Shown here piece by piece: positions 51,043 to 58,124 of a stretch of DNA of 58,124 bases. Under the pieces are notes generated by a model. It ran no database searches. It saw only the letters and a list, made by a program, of their open reading frames with translations, and was not told where the DNA came from. The position numbers and the translations under genes are program-made. The stretch lies in NCBI GenBank assembly GCA_024401475.1, contig JAKSKZ010000020.1:1-58124 (forward strand), given 5' to 3'. Origin of the DNA: Paludibacteraceae bacterium. Lineage in GTDB: Bacteria > Bacteroidota > Bacteroidia > Bacteroidales > Paludibacteraceae. The stretch's first letter is position 1, and each line of letters begins with the position of its first letter.

Positions 51043-52587
51043 TCATTTTGTTTTTATAATCTTTTTATGTGTACGCCTATAGATAATATATCCACTAATA
51101 AGCGTTAGAGTCAGCAATAAGCCAGAAAGGAAAATGAACAACACTGAAAATACGGATCCCAAGAAAGGTTCGTAACAACGCCCCACATGCAGTTCCAAGG
51201 CAAAGTTCCACAAAGACATTGGCTGTTTTTGAAGCACTTCTGGCATTGGAGGAAGAGATTCTGATGGAGCTGCTGAATATTCAAAGACTACAGGTTTCTC
51301 ATTTGACGTGCAAGTCAAATCATGGCTCCATCCAGTCACAGCATGAAATCCAACAGTTCTTCCGTATGAACGCTCAACAGGCTTACCCGTAAACCAATCG
51401 AGCAAATTTCCCGTTTGTGGATTCCACCTATAAAGTCCACTAAAAGAACCGACCAACCATTCTGATTCACAACCTTGTTGAGGATTGCGAGTAAAAACAT
51501 TCACACCCATCGGACTCACGTGCGGTGCCTCATTGGGAGCGAACGCTTCTGGCTCTGCATTCAACAGATCTTCATCTAAATGATAAAATCCGTCACTTGT
51601 CGAAATCAGCCACTCATTCATGTTTTCATCCCAACGAATAGCCCTTAATTTGTCATGAAATACATTTTCGTGATCCAAAGCAGAATATGGCATTGGCGCC
51701 GTCTTCGTCATAGCCAATGGAACCATCAAAGGAGGTCGCAAACACATTCCTGTCACAGAAAGAATCAAAGTGAGGATAATCAATCCTGCACCTAAACGAT
51801 TGTGCAACGTCAAATTCCACTTCATCCAACTTGCCAATTTTCGTTTCTCCTCTGCAAGCTTCATCTTACGCATTCGGTAAGGTAAGACAAAGAAAACTAT
51901 ACCAGTCAAACAGAGCACAATCAAAGCTACGGCCACCATATCGACAACTAATCGTCCCACACAACCAAACAATTCGCCGCTATGCAACATCCAAATGGTT
52001 TTAAACAAAGAGACTTTGTTTTCGTAGGCCTTTGGCGTTTTCAAAAGATGTAATTCAAATTTGTATTCAGGGGCGACGGCTTCATAGAGGGCAGAACGTG
52101 TCAAAACAACAATTGTATCTTTCCCCCTCAACGCAATATCACTAATCCGCTCCTCGTTGTTTGGAAGTTCAAGAGGAAGCCACCTCTCCTCCAAGTTGTC
52201 ATAGCAGTAGGCTTCATAAAGGGCAGAACACCAAAGTTTGCCATCGCCCGATTGTACGACATTGGTTATTTTTCGGTTGTCAATGCCTAATGCGATTCCT
52301 TCATTAAAATCTTCCCATTCGCAGAAATCCGAATTGCTCTTCCATATTCCAGCCTGGCCATAAACTAGCAATCCTGACTCGTAGGGCAATGTGGCACGAA
52401 CAACATTTTGGTTCCAATTTTCAATGTGGTACGCATTAGGCAACCACCAACGACTAACTTCACAACTTGAAAAAAATCGACGATGATTTAAAACGATGCC
52501 ACTAAAACAAAACATCAAAATAAAAATGGAGAAGAACAATCCCACCCATTTATGCCATGCCCGCCAACTCATTTTTAAATTTGCCAT
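51043..52587 (-). CDS. PepSY-associated membrane protein, first gene of the hmu operon
   Basis: 514 residues. Four membrane helices: WRAWHKWVGLFFSIFILMF at the start, MVAVALIVLCLTGIVFFVL near 220, LHNRLGAGLIILTLILSVTG near 270, and FSVLFIFLSGLLLTLTLISG at the end. WHKWVG, HNRLG and LHVGR carry the conserved His residues of PepSY-TM proteins, which often bind haem and transfer electrons. Between helices 1 and 2, and 3 and 4, are soluble domains with Trp/Tyr-rich repeated blades (GKLWCSALYEAYCYD, NEWLISTSDGFYHLD, EWLVGSFSGLYRWN). It could reduce iron or haem at the envelope. Start ATG at 52587, 24 bp after a -7 box. Confidence 0.82.
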   Translation of the reverse strand: MANLKMSWRAWHKWVGLFFSIFILMFCFSGIVLNHRRFFSSCEVSRWWLPNAYHIENWNQNVVRATLPYESGLLVYGQAGIWKSNSDFCEWEDFNEGIALGIDNRKITNVVQSGDGKLWCSALYEAYCYDNLEERWLPLELPNNEERISDIALRGKDTIVVLTRSALYEAVAPEYKFELHLLKTPKAYENKVSLFKTIWMLHSGELFGCVGRLVVDMVAVALIVLCLTGIVFFVLPYRMRKMKLAEEKRKLASWMKWNLTLHNRLGAGLIILTLILSVTGMCLRPPLMVPLAMTKTAPMPYSALDHENVFHDKLRAIRWDENMNEWLISTSDGFYHLDEDLLNAEPEAFAPNEAPHVSPMGVNVFTRNPQQGCESEWLVGSFSGLYRWNPQTGNLLDWFTGKPVERSYGRTVGFHAVTGWSHDLTCTSNEKPVVFEYSAAPSESLPPMPEVLQKQPMSLWNFALELHVGRCYEPFLGSVFSVLFIFLSGLLLTLTLISGYIIYRRTHKKIIKTK

Positions 52588-52610
52588 CTATCTTTCTTTT
52601 TTATTTCGAT

Positions 52611-52619
52611 GCAAAATTA
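52611..52619 (-). promoter_or_regulatory. -7 box of the hmu operon promoter
   Basis: On the minus strand TAATTTTGC fits TAnnTTTGC. ATTG at 52640-52643 is a weak -33 element at 20 bp. The start codon of the PepSY gene lies 24 bp downstream. Confidence 0.55.
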
Positions 52620-52888
52620 GAGAGAGAAGAAAAGCTCATCAATTACTAAAAACAAGGAAAATGCAAAGGGGGGATTCGGCAGAATATAGAAAGAAAGAGA
52701 GATTACAAAACAATGAAAATCAAACGTCCAAAGGCTCTTTCTTTTGAAAAAACTTCTTCTAATTGTAGTTACTATTTTTAGGGATAAAGAAACTAACAGG
52801 CAAAAAACGAAGAGGGTGGATCAAACCTGAACTGAGTGAATTTCAAACTATCAAAATGTGAGTTTGTTTTTGAAATCAACGTAAAAAT

Positions 52889-52935
52889 AGCCGTTTCAGA
52901 GACTTTATCTTGGCGATTATAGACCTGAAACGGCT
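52889..52935 (-). terminator. Hairpin terminator of the hybrid regulator gene
   Basis: AGCCGTTTCAG (52889-52899) pairs with CTGAAACGGCT (52925-52935), 11 bp with a 25-nt loop; on the minus strand it is followed by ATTTTTAC. It separates the regulator from the hmu operon, so they are not one transcript. Confidence 0.65.
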
Positions 52936-53017
52936 TTGTTATTATAGAAAAAGTGACAGAATGTAAGTTGAAAAAAATCAGATTTTACATTTTGATACAC
53001 CCTATGAAAAAATCTCA

Positions 53018-56000
53018 TCACACCTTGGATGGTGGATAACCGAAAAACTCTTTGTATTTTCTGCTAAAATAATATTGATCGTTGAATCCAACTTGGAAAG
53101 CCACCTCTTTAACAGGCAATCCCTGCTTGCGCAACAAGGCATCGGCCTTATTCAAACGATACTCTCCTAAAATCTCTATCGGAGTTTTATCGGTTATGGA
53201 CTTCAGTTTTCTAATCAACGTTGACTTACTGATGGACAACATCTTAGACATATCTTCCACGGAAAATTCCGAATTGGTATAGTTTTCTTCTATAATAGTC
53301 AAAACGGATTTCAACAATGGATCTATGACAGTTTCCACTCCATCTCGAGCACTGTCGCCCGTCAAGAAACGTTGCTGCTGCTTACGACGCCAGAGAAGAA
53401 TATTCTTAATCTTCAACAAAAGTTCGCCTTCACTAAATGGCTTGGAAATATAATCTATGGCACCCATGGAGAGTCCTTCAATCCTCTCCTTATCGCTGTT
53501 TTTGGCAGACAAGATAAGCGATGGAATATGAACGGTCGACTTTTGGTCTCGAATTTTCGCCAACATCTCCAAACCATCCATCTCCGGCATCTCAATGTCC
53601 GACAATATGATGTCCGGTATGTGCAAAGAGGCTGCCTCCAAACCTTTCAGACCATTCTCGGCCTCCACTACAGACATATAAGGAGAGAGTAAATTGCGAA
53701 TGGCCAAGCGCAGCATTGGATCATCATCTACGATAAGCACTTCGTTGCCAGAAAGCAAATCGGCATACTCCGAAGCTTCTACTTTGGGCGTCTCTGCTTC
53801 TGATTTTTGAGGGCGATTCTCTTCTTCTTTTTTATCAATCAAAACGTGCTCAGAAAGAGGCAACAAAAGCGAAATGCTCGTTCCCTCGCCCACTTTACTC
53901 TGAATATCGATAGTTCCTCCATTCTTTGCCACAAACTCCGTACAAATACGGAAGCCCAAGCCCGTTCCCACCTCATTATCAGTTCCTCTCGTAGAGACAC
54001 CACCGCCACTCAACAAAGATGAAATCTGCTGTTCGGTCATTCCCACGCCAGAGTCTTTCACCTCCAATTTCGCCATTTCTCCTTCAGAAAGAAGTTTGAC
54101 GGCAATAGTTCCACGTTTAGGGGTAAATTTAATGGCATTATTCATCAAATTGCGAATAACGGTTCCTATCATACGAGGATCAACATTGGCATAACGATTC
54201 AATTCGGCATATACGGTCACCGTAATTAGTTTGTCTTCATACATACCACGAAGCAAACCATTCACATCATCCACCAAAGCCTTCAAATCGACATCGCAAG
54301 GCTGACAAACTGCTTCATTTTGTTTGGAAGAGGTCCAATCCAACAATTGAACCAACTCCTTTTGCAGATTGACGGCAGACTGATGGACTGTCTTCAATAT
54401 AGAACGAGGCTCGGCCTGCATACCATTGCCCACCTTGTCCATCAACATTTGCAATCCACACACAATAGAGAACATAGGATTCTTCAAATCATGAGCAACG
54501 ATAGATACGAGTCTATCCTTGTCCTTCATTGCCTTCAACAAATCTGCCGTACGAATATCGACCATGGCTTGAAGGTAACGCTGACGACGTTCCAAAACTT
54601 TAAACCTTGCATATACAATACCCAAGAAAACAAGTAAAACGGCAAGCACCACCAAGGTCCAAAACCATACAGACATCCACCAAGGCGGCAAAACTTTGAC
54701 AGTCAAAGAGATTACACGTTTGTCCGATTCATACCCCGCATGGAAGGCAGCCACCTCCAAACGATATTTGCCCGCTGGAATATAATCAAATTGCACTTCA
54801 TGCTTATCCAAGACATGCCAACGATCGTCCAACCCGACAATGCGATATTGGGCAACCAAATCGTTCACGCCCGAAAAATTCAATAAATCAAAGGAGATAC
54901 GAACTTGCGTTTCGTCGTGCTCCAACGTTATTTGCTCACCATCGATGTGCGTATGCTTTTCATCTAACCATAAATTATCCCAAGCCAATCGGTCCACTGG
55001 AAACTCCTTGCGCATCTTGGATGGATTGAAAAAGATGAAACCATCTGAACATCCAAAGAACAAACAGCCATCGGCATTTTGATAAATAGACCTAGAGAGG
55101 AAATAATACCTGCCATAACGGCCCGCCTCCAATGGTATTGATCGATAGGTCTTCGCCTTAACATCCGCACACAATATACCCATGGAACCTGTCAACCATA
55201 AAGAACCGTCAGCAGAGAAAAATGCTGCACTATAACGTCCTTTCGGCAAATAATCCAATTGCTCAATAGACTTGCCATTGGGGGCACAATAGAATACAGC
55301 CTTGTTAGAAACGACATAATAACCACCTGCTTCGTCGCAGACACCGTCGTAGAAGTAGTTTGGGTCCGACTCGGTCTTTGGTTCTACAATGAACAAGGAA
55401 TCGAAATCGCCATGGTCATAACGCCAAATGTGATGACCTGCCACCACCCATTTCACACCATCCTTGGTTTCATCCATTCCGTCAATCCAAGCATCGCGAG
55501 AATTTTTTGTAAACCAGAAATCCAAACGCTCCCATGTCTTCTGATCCTTGGAACGATAGATTCCATCGCCCAAAGCGGTCACCCAAACCTCTCCATCTCG
55601 CATTATTCGAACACACTTCGAATTGTTGGCAGGCTGTTGAATGCCATTATAGGATATGATAGAGAAACGTTCCGTCTTTGGCTCCAACGAGGCCAAATTG
55701 CCCGACCATGAGGAGAATAATATATTTCCATCAGCCTTTCGGCAGAAAGAGAGGATGGAGTTGCTTGGCAAGCCATCGCTGCGCAACCAATGGTTCACAG
55801 AGACCAAATCTTTCGATAGTTTGAAAAGTCCATGACCATCAGAACCGACATACATACTACCATCTTTCTCTTCGATGAAACATGAGACATTCACATTCGG
55901 GAAACCCAACAACGATGAGTGGAGAATACCCTCGCCTCCGTTATCACGATAACGCCAAAGGCCTGAGTGCTGCGTACCAATCCATATATTGCCCGATTTA

Positions 56001-56935
56001 TCCTCAAAAATGGCATGTACTTGTTGCAAACCATCTTGTTCGTTAGGAGGCAAGACTTTTTCAAAATGTAACCAACCGTCCATACGCCAAAGGCCATGGC
56101 CAAGGGTGCCGATCCAAACCGTTCCTCGACGATCTTTCAACATTTTCGTAATGCTCTTGAACTCCACATTTATACGAACGGGTTCGCCAATCGTTCCATC
56201 TTTTTTCAATTCGATATGCCACAAATCACCCTCTTTGGAAGCCACCAACAGACGGTTCTCCTCCACCTCCAAAATTGTAGAGATAGCCACCCTCTCCGAA
56301 GAGAGACGAAGCGTATTTAACAAAATACCGTTTTTATCGAAAATATGAAGTCCGTCAAACGATCCAATCCAGTAACGCCCCATGGCATCCATAAAAGCAG
56401 CCTCAACAAAATATTTCGAAGATGAGTCGCACAAAGCAGATCCTTCTTGTAATTTTCCCGTGGCATCGTAGCGATAGAAACCACCAGTTGTCAACATATA
56501 GACCAACGAATCACGAAGTTGCTGAAACCCAATAATCATCTTCACATGGCCGTCATGCGACAAGCCAGGGAATCGACGATCCACAAATGTATCAGCGGGC
56601 TCGTCATACGACTGTAGCATACCGAAAGGACCCGTTACAAAAAGATTTCCTTTCGGGAAAAGATGAACGGATGTAATATCGCTACGCAAAAGATTATCAC
56701 CCGTTTCGGATGTATAGACTTTGAATTTTGTACCGTCAAAACGATTTAAACCATAGGCAGTTCCCACCCACAAAAATCCTTCGTTGTCCTGACCTATGGA
56801 TGTGACAAAATTACAGCTCAAGCCGTTTTGCGTCGAATAGTGGTCAAACGAAACATAGTGTTTTCCATCCGACTTAACATCAGCCACATAACCCAAACAG
56901 AATATAGAGAATATAAGAACTAATCTCAACCACAT
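53018..56935 (-). CDS. Hybrid two-component system regulator (sensor kinase, receiver and AraC-type DNA-binding in one protein)
   Basis: 1305 residues from ATG 56935 (a TTG three codons upstream is less likely). Signal peptide; then a periplasmic sensor of two seven-bladed propellers with repeated Reg_prop motifs (GFLWVGTAYGLNRFDG, GTVWIGTLGHGLWRMD, GNIWIGTQHSGLWRY); a Y_Y_Y domain (about 690-760); a membrane helix (WFWTLVVLAVLLVFLGIVYA); HisKA with the phospho-His in SIVAHDLKNPMFS; HATPase (NLMNNAIKF, DSGVGM, GTGLGF); receiver with the phospho-Asp in IILSDIEMPEMDG; and AraC HTH (STLIRKLKSITDKTP, VGFNDQYYFSRKYKEFFGYPPSKV). Such regulators usually sense glycans and switch neighbouring operons; the neighbour here is the hmu operon, not a glycan locus. 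Confidence 0.95.
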   Translation of the reverse strand: MWLRLVLIFSIFCLGYVADVKSDGKHYVSFDHYSTQNGLSCNFVTSIGQDNEGFLWVGTAYGLNRFDGTKFKVYTSETGDNLLRSDITSVHLFPKGNLFVTGPFGMLQSYDEPADTFVDRRFPGLSHDGHVKMIIGFQQLRDSLVYMLTTGGFYRYDATGKLQEGSALCDSSSKYFVEAAFMDAMGRYWIGSFDGLHIFDKNGILLNTLRLSSERVAISTILEVEENRLLVASKEGDLWHIELKKDGTIGEPVRINVEFKSITKMLKDRRGTVWIGTLGHGLWRMDGWLHFEKVLPPNEQDGLQQVHAIFEDKSGNIWIGTQHSGLWRYRDNGGEGILHSSLLGFPNVNVSCFIEEKDGSMYVGSDGHGLFKLSKDLVSVNHWLRSDGLPSNSILSFCRKADGNILFSSWSGNLASLEPKTERFSIISYNGIQQPANNSKCVRIMRDGEVWVTALGDGIYRSKDQKTWERLDFWFTKNSRDAWIDGMDETKDGVKWVVAGHHIWRYDHGDFDSLFIVEPKTESDPNYFYDGVCDEAGGYYVVSNKAVFYCAPNGKSIEQLDYLPKGRYSAAFFSADGSLWLTGSMGILCADVKAKTYRSIPLEAGRYGRYYFLSRSIYQNADGCLFFGCSDGFIFFNPSKMRKEFPVDRLAWDNLWLDEKHTHIDGEQITLEHDETQVRISFDLLNFSGVNDLVAQYRIVGLDDRWHVLDKHEVQFDYIPAGKYRLEVAAFHAGYESDKRVISLTVKVLPPWWMSVWFWTLVVLAVLLVFLGIVYARFKVLERRQRYLQAMVDIRTADLLKAMKDKDRLVSIVAHDLKNPMFSIVCGLQMLMDKVGNGMQAEPRSILKTVHQSAVNLQKELVQLLDWTSSKQNEAVCQPCDVDLKALVDDVNGLLRGMYEDKLITVTVYAELNRYANVDPRMIGTVIRNLMNNAIKFTPKRGTIAVKLLSEGEMAKLEVKDSGVGMTEQQISSLLSGGGVSTRGTDNEVGTGLGFRICTEFVAKNGGTIDIQSKVGEGTSISLLLPLSEHVLIDKKEEENRPQKSEAETPKVEASEYADLLSGNEVLIVDDDPMLRLAIRNLLSPYMSVVEAENGLKGLEAASLHIPDIILSDIEMPEMDGLEMLAKIRDQKSTVHIPSLILSAKNSDKERIEGLSMGAIDYISKPFSEGELLLKIKNILLWRRKQQQRFLTGDSARDGVETVIDPLLKSVLTIIEENYTNSEFSVEDMSKMLSISKSTLIRKLKSITDKTPIEILGEYRLNKADALLRKQGLPVKEVAFQVGFNDQYYFSRKYKEFFGYPPSKV

Positions 56936-56952
56936 AACACGCAATTAATAGA

Positions 56953-57156
56953 TTAAGGTGACCTCTATAAATTAATTTCGAGTGATTTTTGGAATTGTTG
57001 CGAGCAGATTGCTGAGCGGAAGGAAGAAGCAGTGCGAGCACTGTGACTGACTGACAAACAGCAAGATGCCGGAACAAAACAAAAAGCACCGAAAAGTTTA
57101 TAATGTGTCACTTATTACAAAAATTAAAAACGGTGAATTTATAGAGGTCACCTTAA
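56953..57156. mobile_element. 204-bp MITE-like element with perfect 21-bp inverted repeats
   Basis: TTAAGGTGACCTCTATAAAT plus T (56953-56973) is the exact reverse complement of 57136-57156. The interior has no gene. Both ends are bounded by TTAA, which could be part of the repeat or the target duplication. It ends 17 bp before the ATG of the hybrid regulator, so any promoter must lie in it or beyond. A solo end of the same family lies at 16840-16877. Confidence 0.85.
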
Positions 57157-57338
57157 GGCAAATATATAAAAAATAAAGGCTTTGCCCTACACAGTAGTTG
57201 ATAAAAAGCAAGAGAGAGCTTAAACTTCTATATTGATACAGAAAAGAGTATACAAAAAGTCCCCACTAATTTAATAGCAAGGACTAATTTATTCTATATA
57301 AGTTTCTAAAGGATGTTTACCGAAACCTCCAAGTTCTT
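57157..57338. other. Intergenic spacer downstream of the SMI1/KNR4 gene
   Basis: AT-rich; no gene, hairpin or promoter of note is visible. Confidence 0.4.
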
Positions 57339-58004
57339 TTACTTACTTTTAATTTCATTAGCGACAATCATATTATCGAAGAAATATTCACAATTCGGGA
57401 AATCGGTATTTTCAACCAACATTTCGCCAATGGCATTTTTCGATAATTTTGTCAGTTTCTCAAAGAAGTCAATCAAATTGTCTGCCATCAGGTAAGAGGT
57501 TGGTCCATCTGGCCCATTCTTCAACAATATGACTTGTCCAACCTTACCCAAACCCTCAGCAGGTGTCAAGTCGATAGCAATGATATACTTAAGGCCATCT
57601 GCAGCGAATGGAATCCACTTGTTTTTACTGCTTGATTCAGAAGAGATACGAGACGTTCCAACAGGAACAAACGATTTATCGAATTGAACTAAGTCATCAA
57701 ATCTATGTTGCACCTCGTCAATTGGTAAAAATCTCTGTCTAGCTATAAAATTAAGATAATCATCACACTCCCCATTGTATTTCTGATAAAGCTCAACAAA
57801 TTCCTGAGGAAGCCTTTTCCCAACATGACTTTGCAAGACATTAATCTCGTTCAAGGAAACACCTGAATTAAAACAACATTCAGGATCCCCCAACTCTGGA
57901 TAAGGCAACAATAGTAACTTTAAATAACTTTCGAAAACCGTACTCATATTCGTTGTACCCCAAAATGATTTTAATTTTTTTTGCACCAATTCTAAAATTT
58001 CCAT
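57339..58004 (-). CDS. SMI1/KNR4 (SUKH) family protein, possible immunity protein
   Basis: 221 residues. The SUKH core is visible: SLNEINVLQSHVGKRLPQEFVELYQKYNGE, then FLPIDEVQHRFDDLVQF, WIPFAADGLKYIIAIDLTPAEG and GQVILLKNGPDGPTSYLMADNLIDFFEKL. Such proteins act as immunity factors against contact-dependent or polymorphic toxins. No toxin gene is in the window; one might lie upstream (beyond 58124). The start at 58004 matches the family's N-terminus; the 120 bp beyond hold nothing recognisable. The C-terminal about 30 residues are unlike the family core. Confidence 0.82.
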   Translation of the reverse strand: MEILELVQKKLKSFWGTTNMSTVFESYLKLLLLPYPELGDPECCFNSGVSLNEINVLQSHVGKRLPQEFVELYQKYNGECDDYLNFIARQRFLPIDEVQHRFDDLVQFDKSFVPVGTSRISSESSSKNKWIPFAADGLKYIIAIDLTPAEGLGKVGQVILLKNGPDGPTSYLMADNLIDFFEKLTKLSKNAIGEMLVENTDFPNCEYFFDNMIVANEIKSK

Positions 58005-58124
58005 AACGTTATTCTATTGTATTATACCTAAATTAACGTCAGTTCAACAAAATATAACTAATTGAAAATTTGGTAATTAGCGTTATTTTTCGTATTTTTA
58101 AAGTGCAAAAAATAAAAACAAACG

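Larger units (their letters stand above)
52588..53017. other. Intergenic region between the hybrid regulator gene and the hmu operon
   Basis: About 430 bp with no gene; the left part contains the hmu promoter, the right part the regulator's terminator. A-rich runs with GAAA/GAGA content fill the middle. No recognisable Fur-type operator is visible. Confidence 0.5.

Noticed and set aside
52588..53017. Fur box controlling hmu
   Set aside because: No 19-bp GATAATGAT-type inverted repeat could be found around the -7 box.

Overview
The window looks like chromosomal DNA from an anaerobic, host-associated member of the Bacteroidales (Bacteroidota). Support comes from several lines: promoters of the TTTG-N19-TAnnTTTGC type; TonB-dependent receptors, one with a carboxypeptidase-regulatory-like N-terminal domain; a one-protein hybrid two-component regulator; a Porin_10-type porin; GLUG-repeat and acidic-lipobox surface proteins; and a complete hmu-type haem operon as in Porphyromonas and Bacteroides. 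The genus cannot be decided from the sequence alone.

Layout. 1-6.7 kb: a lipoprotein, then three tandem, mosaic copies of a DUF1703-type AAA-ATPase/PD-(D/E)XK protein. 6.7-10.2 kb: an Uup-like ABC-F ATPase, a methyltransferase and an internally deleted IS4-family element that keeps both inverted repeats. 10.3-16.5 kb: a TonB receptor, a sulfatase-modifying-factor-like protein, a duplicated tRNA-Tyr/tRNA-Gly unit flanking a YD-repeat lipoprotein, then ribH and a TPR protein. 16.6-25.9 kb: a type I restriction-modification operon (hsdM, DUF1016 nuclease, hsdS, AAA ATPase, remnants of two further genes, hsdR). It is bounded by two inverted copies of a ~56-bp repeat and by an IS end at the hsdR side. 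26-42.2 kb: mostly core genes (aqpZ, DUF479, solute-binding protein, porin, GLUG protein, THUMP-like methyltransferase, purU, tsaD, tamB, AmpG-like transporter, yecH). 42.4-52.6 kb: a haem uptake and processing operon, read on the minus strand: PepSY membrane protein, calycin-like lipoprotein, HmuR-like receptor, HmuS (CobN-like), HmuT, HmuU, HmuV. 53-57 kb: a hybrid two-component regulator with a 204-bp MITE-like element just upstream of its start. The window ends with a SMI1/KNR4 protein.

How the genes work together. In the hmu operon the receptor would import haem through TonB, the lipoprotein would present ligand at the surface, and HmuS with HmuTUV would process it in the envelope; the PepSY protein may supply a redox or membrane step. 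In the hsd operon M, S and R make the restriction enzyme, while the DUF1016 nuclease and the AAA ATPase are typical restriction-linked accessory defence genes. A 19-codon ORF starting 1 nt after the ATPase stop looks like the beginning of its lost TOPRIM-type partner, fused by deletion to the C-terminal half of a RecG/AlbA-like gene.

The most notable observations are the ATPase/TOPRIM scar inside the hsd operon, the inverted repeats around it, the gene-conversion mosaic of the DUF1703 triplet, the non-HmuY lipoprotein and PepSY gene leading the hmu operon, the MITE at the regulator's 5' end, and a tamB gene whose membrane anchor has no in-frame ATG/GTG/TTG.
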